64,000 nucleotides of DNA from Martinezella tropici (lineage in GTDB: Bacteria; Pseudomonadota; Alphaproteobacteria; Rhizobiales; Rhizobiaceae): assembly GCA_000799755.1 (NCBI GenBank), contig JUHI01000021.1, forward strand, positions 1 through 64,000. The letters are read 5' to 3'. The position numbers were made by a program, and so were the translations under genes. The first letter of the stretch is position 1. Each line of letters starts with the position of its first letter. This document shows, in pieces, positions 17,946-24,757 of the stretch. The notes below the pieces were generated by a model. That model had not been told where the DNA came from. It was given only the letters and a program-made list of their open reading frames with translations, and searched no databases.

Positions 17946-18182
17946 ATGGCCCCTTATCTGCTTTTATTTTTCCTCTTCGTCACATGCGGCCTCGTCAATA
18001 TGACACGCCCTCGAAACTCGATTAGACCAGTGAGTGACCGTGACGCCGAAAACGCCTACAAAGCGGCTTTCAAAATTGAAACCAAGGAGACGGTCGAGCG
18101 ACGAAAGCTCATAAGCTTCCTTCTGGTAATTGCATTGCTAATCGACATGCTCCTCATCGTGTGGATAGTTCGCTTTGCCTAA
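17946..18182 (+). CDS. small membrane protein of unknown function
   Basis: A 78-residue product with two predicted transmembrane helices (residues about 2-18 and 52-74) separated by a charged, basic/acidic loop. I do not recognise the family. The ATG at 17946 has GGAG directly against it, which is too close. A TTG at 17940 has AAGG at good distance and would add two residues, so that start is quite possible. It is divergent from the ABC exporter gene, 232 bp away, and precedes another small unknown gene on the same strand. Confidence 0.55.
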   Translation: MAPYLLLFFLFVTCGLVNMTRPRNSIRPVSDRDAENAYKAAFKIETKETVERRKLISFLLVIALLIDMLLIVWIVRFA

Positions 18183-18263
18183 AGGCTAGGCTTGCTAAAC
18201 GGACAGGCCTCTGGATGCGTGGGGTGGCTCCGCCGTCTAACTCAAAAATCTGGATCTCGGACA

Positions 18264-18680
18264 ATGATCTGGTTTGATGCTCTACTGGAAAAGACCGCAG
18301 ACGATGATCTTCTGCGGCGTTGCATCGCCGTCGTACTGAATATCGATGCCCGCGGGTTGGACGTCATCCACGACATGGACCAAATCTCGGATGCACCGGT
18401 GACCTGCCTCGTGACCTTAGAGGCTTTGGGTGACTATTCACAGATGATCAGCATTTACCACACCGGCGACCTCCATCCGATGCCTATCCTCGAAGCGGCC
18501 AATCGACTTGCACGTTTGCTCGAGACATCGCTGCTGGTCGCCAATGACGATACCGCGAATCCATATTCCTTCATTCGGATATCCAGACTCGGGCAGGCCT
18601 CGGTCGTCCTGGTGGACCCTGACGAATTGGATAAGAACGGCCGCTATGTCATCGCGGGTCAAAATCCAGTTGCGAGCTGA
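18264..18680 (+). CDS. hypothetical protein
   Basis: The 138-residue protein (beginning MIWFDALLEKTADDDLLRRC) looks like a compact alpha/beta domain with a central hydrophobic strand (APVTCLVTLEAL) and no signal peptide or membrane segment. I do not recognise it. The frame stays open upstream to a TTG at 18192, but the residues before the ATG at 18264 look non-coding. It lies 81 bp after the small membrane protein gene and just before the inverted repeat at 18778. Confidence 0.55.
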   Translation: MIWFDALLEKTADDDLLRRCIAVVLNIDARGLDVIHDMDQISDAPVTCLVTLEALGDYSQMISIYHTGDLHPMPILEAANRLARLLETSLLVANDDTANPYSFIRISRLGQASVVLVDPDELDKNGRYVIAGQNPVAS

Positions 18681-18777
18681 GAAAGTAAAGGGCCGCCCTT
18701 CTCACTCCCTTCGGTCAGTGACCTTGCGCAAGCAGCGGTTTGATAAATTGGGCCTTGAAGGACGAAAGGCATCACAT

Positions 18778-18822
18778 GCCACCCAATTTGCTCCACTTAG
18801 TAAGTGGGGCAAATTGGGTGGC
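18778..18822. repeat. 45-bp inverted repeat containing IS-end-like sequence
   Basis: Two 22-base arms, 18778-18799 and 18801-18822, are reverse complements with a single mismatch, separated by one base. The inner part of the right arm, TAAGTGGGGCAAATT (18801-18815), recurs in opposite orientation at 19513-19527. The arrangement looks like abutted or relict insertion-sequence ends. It could also fold as a strong hairpin, but no T-run follows. Confidence 0.65.
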
Positions 18823-18871
18823 GGATGCGGGCGTCATCGTGACCTCTCACTGCTTTTGTCGAGGCTGTTCC

Positions 18872-19402
18872 TTATCGGCTCGAAGCGGTCATCGCACGTA
18901 TGCTCTCCGTATATGCCGCAATATCGGCCCGGCTCTTTAGGATCACTTTCGAGCCTGTGCATGCATCAAACAGCTTTTGATGACTTGAGTAGCTGGTCGA
19001 CGAGTTCTCCCGTTGGCGATACTCTCTCACCCACTCGATAAGCTCTCGGAAACTCTCCTCGCTGCCGCCTTGAATGCCCCTGGCCCTCACGTTGGCAATG
19101 CACTCTTCCTCTGGAAGATCAATCCAGACCAGCGCCGTCACCCGTGACAACACGGCGTTCACTAGCCAGCCGTATACGCCTTCCATCAACCAGGCCTCGG
19201 CTCTTCCGGCGTCGATAACCTCGCTGAGCACGAGTTGGTTTTCTCTTGCGACACCGTACTGACCGGGAGCCCAACGCAAGTCGTCGAGATGAACAATGGG
19301 ACGTTTGATGATAACGCCGACTTCACGAGCAAGCCATGTTTTACCTGTCCCGCCGTTTCCAAAGATCAGCATCCGCCGAAGGTCTTCAAGATCTGCTGAG
19401 TG
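18872..19402 (-). CDS. P-loop NTPase, adenylate-kinase/FlaR-like
   Basis: A protein of about 176 residues with a P-loop FGNGGTGKTW close to the N-terminus, a LDDLRW segment, and WIDLPEEECIANVRARG, the pattern of small kinase-like proteins annotated as AAA or topology-modulation (FlaR-like) ATPases. Substrate unknown. A TTG at 19402 preceded by AGGAG at 8 bases is the best-supported start. The ATG at 19372, directly before the P-loop, has no ribosome site. The gene is bracketed by perfect 15-bp inverted repeats (18801-18815 and 19513-19527), suggesting it came in on a small mobile unit. Confidence 0.72.
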   Translation of the reverse strand, partial: HSADLEDLRRMLIFGNGGTGKTWLAREVGVIIKRPIVHLDDLRWAPGQYGVARENQLVLSEVIDAGRAEAWLMEGVYGWLVNAVLSRVTALVWIDLPEEECIANVRARGIQGGSEESFRELIEWVREYRQRENSSTSYSSHQKLFDACTGSKVILKSRADIAAYTESIRAMTASSR

Positions 19403-19811
19403 CAATGGTCTCTCTCCTGCATTCAGGCACCGTAGATTAGACTCGACGGTGAAATTTAATACAATATGGAGAGCCGGAGCGGCAGTTGCCCAGCAATTCG
19501 GCGCTGCCCTCGAATTTGCCCCACTTACCCCTCCGCTTACGCTCGGTAGATCAAATAATGCGTTTCGCAATGGCTTGAGATCATGGTTAACGCTTCGTCT
19601 AATTGAAGCTATCTAACGTTTTACTTCCGCCACTTATCGTCGTCCTCGTCACGCGTTGTGCCGACGCAAAAAGCCAGGTTGTTGAAAATGTCGGGCCGGG
19701 CGTCGTTTCGGCGCCTTGATCAAGCCTCTCTGACCCACGCTCGACGAGGCCTGTATGATACTTGCCTCCAAGTCACAACATAGGGATAGCCACGTTGCCG
19801 TCGAGCCGGTG
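19403..19811. other. gene-free stretch with right inverted-repeat copy
   Basis: This 409-bp interval carries AATTTGCCCCACTTA at 19513-19527, the inverted partner of the sequence at 18801. No convincing gene is present, and short frames here have no ribosome sites or recognisable content. Confidence 0.5.
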
Positions 19812-20348
19812 CTATTTCGGCAGAGATTGCAGGCTCTTCATAGCTTCGAGGTCTTCATGCGAAACGAACTCGCAAGCCAGCAGGGTCTTGCCCGGGAAAG
19901 CCGCGGATTCGCGGGCTACCACGGACACCACCCCCATCTCCGCCGCGGGTTGCTCTGCAGTGGACAATGGCCGCCCATATGATTTTGTCGCCGTGCCGAG
20001 GAGATTGCCCAGGCCATCTGCCGTCAGATGGTATGTCTTGGCCAAATCGTCCGCACGCAAGCCCTCGACTAGAACGCCGAAGCCCGTGCCGGCGAAGACG
20101 ATTTCATTCGTCTTGAAGCCTTGCCGACCGAAATCCGCGGACATCTTATAGACAGCAGCCGTCATATTCGACGTATCCGCCTTGGCGAGCTTCTCGGCCT
20201 CATTATACATCGTCGTCGCGGTCGCGGTCGAATAGGCCGGCTTGCAAAGCGCCGCATCAAAGAAAGACGGCTTGTCGAAAGCCAATGCGCTCGAACCAAG
20301 CACGAACGAAACGATGACGCCCAATGACAGGGATGCTGCAATCTTCAT
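19812..20348 (-). CDS. exported protein of unknown function
   Basis: The 178-residue protein starts with a signal peptide (MKIAASLSLGVIVSFVLGSSALA) and is then soluble, with two cysteines (AALCKP and LLACEF). I do not recognise the family. The ATG at 20348 follows CTGGAGAA at good spacing, so a longer frame upstream is rejected. It is isolated from other genes, with a gene-free kilobase on its upstream side. Confidence 0.7.
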   Translation of the reverse strand: MKIAASLSLGVIVSFVLGSSALAFDKPSFFDAALCKPAYSTATATTMYNEAEKLAKADTSNMTAAVYKMSADFGRQGFKTNEIVFAGTGFGVLVEGLRADDLAKTYHLTADGLGNLLGTATKSYGRPLSTAEQPAAEMGVVSVVARESAAFPGKTLLACEFVSHEDLEAMKSLQSLPK

Positions 20349-21374
20349 GGACAGTTCTCCAGATGACACGAGCCATTCAAGCTTGAATTGCGGCGGCCGC
20401 ACACCTTCCCTACCGCCCTGAAAGCGACTGGCCAAGCCGCCGATGGCAATTATCTCCAGCTTTTTTCGTCAATGCTAACGGAAAGCTCGGGCGAGCGCGG
20501 AATTGCTGCAAGCCAAGACATCAATCCGAGATCAGGTCGCCCCACATCAATGCGCCGGGAAGCTGGTGCTCGACTCTGCCATGAAAGATGGCGGATCGTG
20601 CAGTCCGCCCAGCGGTGAACTGCGGTCATCCGGTTCGACGGAAAGATCCAATCCGATCGAGCCTAGCCGCGCCCCTCCCCCTTCCCTCCATGCTGTCGTG
20701 TTCGGCATGGACTTCTTCGTCTGTCGCATCAGACAGATGGAAATTGCCGCCCCGAGCCCACCAAAGCCGACCGTGGACAACAGGCAAGGGCCACGAGCAA
20801 TCATGACTGGGCCGGATTTGGCGGCGGGCATGGCAGGAACCACGCTAAAGACTGCAGAGTCCTCTGAAATTACGAAACGCCTTTGGACCTCGGCCAGACC
20901 GATGGGAGCGCTTCGACAAATTGCTTTAAGACAATCGTCCGGCCCGAGCCATTTCGAGCTCGTATCGTATCATCCGCAACTGCCTGACAATTGTGCGTAA
21001 AATAACCACCCTTGCCGAATGGGCGACAACTGCCGGGCATTCGCTCCGGCGATCGGCTTGCCATACCTCGCATCGCCCGGATCTGGCTTGCAGCGACTAG
21101 GCCAAGATCCTGCGACATTTTCGCCAGCGGCTTGCTACGAACTGGAGATTGAGGGAAGATGCGCCGCGTACACTTTACCTCCCGCGGCCTTGCGAAAGCT
21201 ATCCGCCCAACCATGAAAATCTCGTTAACCAAAACTTGCTGCAGAATGCGCGACCTCATATATGAACGTCGGCTTGGCGTGAGGGCGAACAAGTTGGGGC
21301 GGATTTCTTTGCCGTCCCGTCAAAATCACTTCACAATCAATCCGTAATGGAATTGCACGCAGAGGAACCATTTC
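20349..21374. other. 1-kb region without a supported gene
   Basis: Open frames occur on both strands (for example 20503-21000 rightward and 20870-21292 leftward), but they overlap each other, lack good ribosome sites and show no domain, signal or membrane character. The stretch separates the accessory genes from the FinO/repABC maintenance block. It may be decayed DNA or hold regulatory sequence for the FinO-type gene. Confidence 0.5.
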
Positions 21375-21857
21375 ATGGAAGAACCCCGGACGACCAATCG
21401 CGAGCCGATCCTGGCGACCGAGCTCGATGTCAAGAAGGCGGCGGCTATCAATACGCTTTTGCTTCGCCCCATCGGCATCCTGCCTGTTAAAGCCGGCGAC
21501 CCCATCCGTCCCTTTGCGCTTGGCCTCTGGAATGAAATCCGCCCGCTCCTGAAACCCGACGTGCCGGTTATGTCGCTTCGTCGCTCCACCAGCGCGTTCC
21601 TCCATTCCAAACGTTATTACCATGCCTGCGCCCAGCAGGGCTCCATGCGGCACGACCTTGACGGCAATCCGGTTGAACCTCTTTCGGACGAAGATCGGCT
21701 TGCCGCGCACCAGCGACTGGCTACGCTGCGACAGACCCAGGCCCAGGCCAAAGCGACGGTGCAGCATGAAGAACCGCCCGCACCGCCCGTGTTGAGCAAG
21801 GCGGAACTCATCCGAGCCTCCCTGCTCGGCAGACGCTCCGACCGAGCTGCCCGCTGA
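21375..21857 (+). CDS. ProQ/FinO-domain RNA-binding protein
   Basis: The 160-residue protein contains a ProQ/FinO RNA-chaperone domain at about residues 40-118. The recognisable stretch is LRRSTSAFLHSKRYYHAC followed by GSMRHDLDGNPVEPLSDEDRLAAHQRL. The N-terminal tail and the C-terminal alanine/proline/glutamine-rich tail look disordered. FinO-type proteins bind structured RNAs with a 3' U-tract and either stabilise antisense RNAs or promote their pairing. It lies 544 bp upstream of repA, same strand, and repABC itself is limited by an antisense ctRNA with such a structure. A role in copy number is therefore attractive, but it is inference. Confidence 0.82.
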   Translation: MEEPRTTNREPILATELDVKKAAAINTLLLRPIGILPVKAGDPIRPFALGLWNEIRPLLKPDVPVMSLRRSTSAFLHSKRYYHACAQQGSMRHDLDGNPVEPLSDEDRLAAHQRLATLRQTQAQAKATVQHEEPPAPPVLSKAELIRASLLGRRSDRAAR

Positions 21858-22043
21858 CGCACATCGACAACAGCCAAGTTACCTTATTGCGACGATGATG
21901 ATGGGCGCGCGCCTCGACAGGGCAACCGATCCTTGTCGCCACGGTTGCCTGCCGCATCCCGCTCTTTCATTGAATGTTACCGTTGCCGGCAAGGAAGTCG
22001 CATCAATTCCCAGTGACGATCAACGGCGCCGATGCTCACCCTG

Positions 22044-22059
22044 GTAGTCCGCGGACTAC
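22044..22059. promoter_or_regulatory. parS-like palindrome 1 (variant)
   Basis: GTAGTCCGCGGACTAC is a perfect palindrome, extended to 18 bp by flanking G and C. It differs from the repABC-type partition site inside repB (24343-24358) only at one symmetric position per arm (GTA instead of GTT, and TAC instead of AAC). It is likely a RepB-binding site or a related regulator site. Confidence 0.6.
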
Positions 22060-22146
22060 CCCTCAATCGAATTCCGATTGCGACAGTCAATCTTTCTCTT
22101 GGACACGACTATTATCCGCTACCTATTGGCGCTTGCCGAGGCGCAA

Positions 22147-22162
22147 GTAGTCCGCGGACTAC
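22147..22162. promoter_or_regulatory. parS-like palindrome 2 (variant)
   Basis: This is a second perfect copy of GTAGTCCGCGGACTAC, 103 bp from the first, flanked by A and T to give an 18-bp palindrome. The duplication upstream of repA argues for function, in partition or in control of the operon. Confidence 0.6.
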
Positions 22163-22401
22163 TCCTCATCACGCGCGGCTCACAGGCCGAGCGAATCACT
22201 ATTCGGACCGGCTGCCGCAAATCCTTAAGACAGTAAAGGGCGGCCCGGCCACCCGTCCTCACGCGCTGTTAATGCGTAAAAAGCCGCCAAAAGCTGCCTT
22301 TTATCTAAGCATTTGTAAAACGGACACGAATCGGAGCATATTGTAACTGCGTAGTTCAGTAGCATTCTGTCACAATTGCGCAGTTAATTGGGAAAACAAC
22401 G

Positions 22402-23595
22402 ATGCAGCCGAGTCTCGCGCTACAAGAAGATCAAGAGCACCTTCCAACGCTTCTGGCGACAGATGCGCAGGAATTGTCATATCAGCTCCAGCAACATCAG
22501 GCAAAGATCTTCCCGCCTCAGTCACAGAAGACTATGCGGATGTTTTCGCCGGCCGAAGCTGCTGCCTTTATCGGCATCGGGGAGGGTTACCTTCGTCAGA
22601 TCGCCGCCGAGGGCCATGGGCCGGATCCTCTTTCCAACGGCCGCCGGCTATATGCCGCCGAAGACATGGATCGCATCCGCAAGGTTCTGGATGAACGTAA
22701 CGGCACCCCGAAATATGTGCCGTGGCGCAGAGGTTCCGAAAAGCTCCAGATCATCTCCGTCATGAACTTTAAGGGTGGCTCGGGCAAAACCACCACCGCC
22801 GCCCACCTCGCGCAATATCTGGCGCTGAGGGGTTACCGCGTGCTTGCCATCGACCTCGACCCGCAGGCGTCCTTGTCGGCGCTGTTCGGCCATCAGCCCG
22901 AGATCGATGTCGGTGAAAATGAAACGCTCTACGGCGCCATCCGCTATGAAGATCCGCGCCCAATCGCCGATATCGTTCGTTCGACCTATACGCCGAACAT
23001 GCATCTGATCCCCGGAAACCTCGAACTCATGGAATTCGAGCACGAGACCCCGCGCGCGATGGCGGCCGGTCGTGCCGAGACAATGTTCTTCGCCCGCATT
23101 GGCGAAGTCCTGACCGAGATCGAGAGCTTCTACGATGTCGTTGTCATCGACTGCCCGCCTCAGCTCGGCTTCCTGACGATGTCGGCGCTGTGCGCGGCGA
23201 CGTCGATACTGATTACCGTTCATCCGCAGATGCTCGACGTCATGTCGATGTCGCAGTTTCTCACCATGACGAGCGAACTCATGTCCGTGGTGGAAAATGC
23301 GGGCGGTCGCACCAGCTACGACTGGATGCGCTACCTTGTCACCCGCTTCGAGCCGAATGACGGACCGCAAAGCCAAATGACCGGCTTCATGCGAGCAATC
23401 TTCGGCAATCGCATGTTGCAGAACGCCATGGTCAAGTCGACAGCCGTTGCCGATGCCGGCGTCACCAAGCAAACCCTTTACGAGGTCGATCGTGCCCAGT
23501 TCACCAGGGGTACCTACGACCGCGCTTTGGATTCGCTCAATCTCGTCAACAGCGAGATCGAGACGCATATCCGCCTGACCTGGGGAAGGAAATAA
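22402..23595 (+). CDS. repA: plasmid partition ATPase RepA (ParA type)
   Basis: The 397-residue ParA-family ATPase has the deviant Walker A KGGSGKTTT (124-132), preceded by a MerR-like helix-turn-helix region (about 47-100; SPAEAAAFIGIGEGYLRQIAAEG). Further motifs are LAIDLDPQASLS and VVIDCPPQLGFL. This is the standard RepA of repABC replicons: with RepB and parS it positions plasmid copies, and it represses the operon promoter. The ATG at 22402 lies 17 bp past the second near-palindromic 12-mer and follows GGGAAAA. It is the first gene of the repABC operon, four bases before repB. Confidence 0.97.
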   Translation: MQPSLALQEDQEHLPTLLATDAQELSYQLQQHQAKIFPPQSQKTMRMFSPAEAAAFIGIGEGYLRQIAAEGHGPDPLSNGRRLYAAEDMDRIRKVLDERNGTPKYVPWRRGSEKLQIISVMNFKGGSGKTTTAAHLAQYLALRGYRVLAIDLDPQASLSALFGHQPEIDVGENETLYGAIRYEDPRPIADIVRSTYTPNMHLIPGNLELMEFEHETPRAMAAGRAETMFFARIGEVLTEIESFYDVVVIDCPPQLGFLTMSALCAATSILITVHPQMLDVMSMSQFLTMTSELMSVVENAGGRTSYDWMRYLVTRFEPNDGPQSQMTGFMRAIFGNRMLQNAMVKSTAVADAGVTKQTLYEVDRAQFTRGTYDRALDSLNLVNSEIETHIRLTWGRK

Positions 23596-23599
23596 ATAG

Positions 23600-24601
23600 A
23601 TGGCGCGCAAAAACCTCCTTGAAATCTCGGCGCCGAACACGACGCGAACCGATGCCTCTGCGACAAAGGACAATCGTCCGATTGCTGGCTTCCTACCGCA
23701 GGCGAGGGGCGCCGGCCCGGTCGGCGGCATTACGAGAACACTTGGAAACATCACCGAGAAGATGGAGCGCGCCAGCGATCTCGAACGACAGCTCGCCGAA
23801 GGCCAGACGGTCGTAGACATCGACCCCAATCTCATCGACGGCTCCTTCGTTACCGATCGTCTCGAAATAGACCCGGTCGAACTTGGCCAGCTTGTCGAAC
23901 AGATACGCGAACACGGCCAGCAGGTGCCGATCCTCGTGCGTCCACATCCGGAGATCAAAGGACGCTTCCAGGTCGCCTACGGCCATCGTCGTCTGGCAGC
24001 AACAAAGGAACTCGGCATCAAGGTGCGCGCCGTCGTGCGGCAGCTCACCGACGACCAACTGGTGGTCAGCCAGGGCCAGGAAAACAGCGCCCGCACCAAT
24101 CTGTCCTATGTCGAGCGTGCTCTGTTCGGATTGCGGCTCGAACAACATGGTTTCGGCCGCGATATCATCATGGCCGCACTCGGCGTGGATAAGGCGGCGC
24201 TTTCCAAGATGCTGATTGTCACCAGACAGGTGCCTTTGCCCCTCATCAGTGCTATCGGCCCCGCTCCCGAGATCGGCCGCAGGCGGTGGCTGGAGCTCGG
24301 AGAGCACCTCGAGACTGCTGCTGCCGAGCCAATTATTGCCGAGTTGTCCGCGGACAACTATCGGAAGATGTCGAGCGATGAGCGCTTCCAGCGTGCACTC
24401 ATTCTGGCAACGAATAAACCCGCATCAGCGAAGGCTACCGCCACTCCTAAATCCATAACCGGAGTTCCGGTGACTTTTAAGCGAACGCCGGCGCGCGCCA
24501 CCTTTGTTTTCGACAGCAAGGCTGCGCCCGGTTTCGACGAGTTCGTGCAGGAGAGACTCCAATCTCTCTTCAGCGAGTTTCAGCAGGGAAAGGAAACGTA
24601 A
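23600..24601 (+). CDS. repB: plasmid partition protein RepB (ParB type)
   Basis: The 333-residue ParB-family protein has the ParB/sulfiredoxin-like N-terminal domain (about 75-170; QVPILVRPHPEIKGRFQVAYGHRRLAA is split across it, with GHRR conserved) and a helix-turn-helix (GFGRDIIMAALGVDKAALSKML). The N-terminal IAGFLPQARGAGPVGG stretch is typical of RepB. It binds parS and partners RepA. It starts four bases after repA. A parS-consensus palindrome lies inside its own coding sequence at 24343-24358, so part of the protein (ELSADN) is constrained by the DNA site. Confidence 0.97.
   Translation: MARKNLLEISAPNTTRTDASATKDNRPIAGFLPQARGAGPVGGITRTLGNITEKMERASDLERQLAEGQTVVDIDPNLIDGSFVTDRLEIDPVELGQLVEQIREHGQQVPILVRPHPEIKGRFQVAYGHRRLAATKELGIKVRAVVRQLTDDQLVVSQGQENSARTNLSYVERALFGLRLEQHGFGRDIIMAALGVDKAALSKMLIVTRQVPLPLISAIGPAPEIGRRRWLELGEHLETAAAEPIIAELSADNYRKMSSDERFQRALILATNKPASAKATATPKSITGVPVTFKRTPARATFVFDSKAAPGFDEFVQERLQSLFSEFQQGKET
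24343..24358. promoter_or_regulatory. parS partition site within repB
   Basis: GTTGTCCGCGGACAAC is a perfect 16-bp palindrome (18 bp with flanking A and T). It fits the GTTNNCNGCNGNNAAC pattern described for repABC partition sites. It lies in the 3' quarter of repB. Confidence 0.8.
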
Positions 24602-24611
24602 CCCGCAAAAG

Positions 24612-24662
24612 AAAAAGGCCCCCAAACGACGTCGTCGTGGAAGCCCTTCTCTGATCTTAAGC
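24612..24662 (-). ncRNA. repABC antisense ctRNA (counter-transcribed RNA, incompatibility factor)
   Basis: In the repB-repC gap, the minus strand has a -35 TTGACT (24692-24697) and -10 GATTCT (24669-24674) separated by exactly 17 bp, giving a start near 24662. The transcript of about 50 nt ends in a GC-rich hairpin (GGCTTCC...GGGGGCC with G-U pairs around ACGAC/GTCGT) and TTTTT at 24612-24617. Position, size and structure match the ctRNA known from repABC plasmids, which pairs with the repC leader and lowers RepC synthesis. Exact ends are estimates. Confidence 0.88.
24614..24648 (-). terminator. intrinsic terminator of the ctRNA
   Basis: The minus strand forms a hairpin with stem segments GGCTTCC/GGGGGCC and ACGAC/GTCGT, followed by TTTTTC. 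The same sequence on the mRNA strand is the region that refolds in repC control. Confidence 0.8.
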
Positions 24663-24668
24663 AAATCG

Positions 24669-24697
24669 AGAATCGCATTTCCCCGAATCACAGTCAA
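24669..24697 (-). promoter_or_regulatory. promoter of the ctRNA
   Basis: TTGACT and GATTCT with a 17-bp spacer form a near-consensus sigma-70 promoter reading leftwards against the repB-repC message. Confidence 0.8.
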
Positions 24698-24757
24698 GAG
24701 TCTTTGACGCCGTTTTGGTGAGCAGATTTCTTTTGCCACAACGTAGGTAAAGGAAAA

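Larger units (their letters stand above)
21858..22401 (+). promoter_or_regulatory. repABC upstream region with promoter and partition-like sites
   Basis: This 544-bp region leads into repA. It holds two 16-bp perfect palindromes GTAGTCCGCGGACTAC (22044-22059 and 22147-22162), annotated separately, then an A/T-richer stretch. Two near-palindromic 12-mers lie just before repA: AACTGCGTAGTT at 22345-22356 and AATTGCGCAGTT at 22374-22385. The 12-mers, 29 bp apart, are plausible RepA autoregulatory operators. Confidence 0.6.

Noticed and set aside
18778..18822. Reading the 45-bp inverted repeat as an intrinsic terminator
   Set aside because: No T-run follows on either side, and half of it recurs at 19513 as an isolated inverted copy, which fits an element end better.
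20503..21000. A 165-codon plus-strand frame in the 1-kb gap before the FinO-type gene
   Set aside because: No ribosome site, no domain, and serine/proline-rich composition; conservation data would be needed to call it.
20870..21292. A 140-codon minus-strand frame in the same gap
   Set aside because: It overlaps the frame above, has no ribosome site and has basic composition typical of chance frames.
22648..23958. A 436-codon minus-strand frame opposite repA and repB
   Set aside because: Antisense to genes with full RepA and RepB motifs; no independent support.
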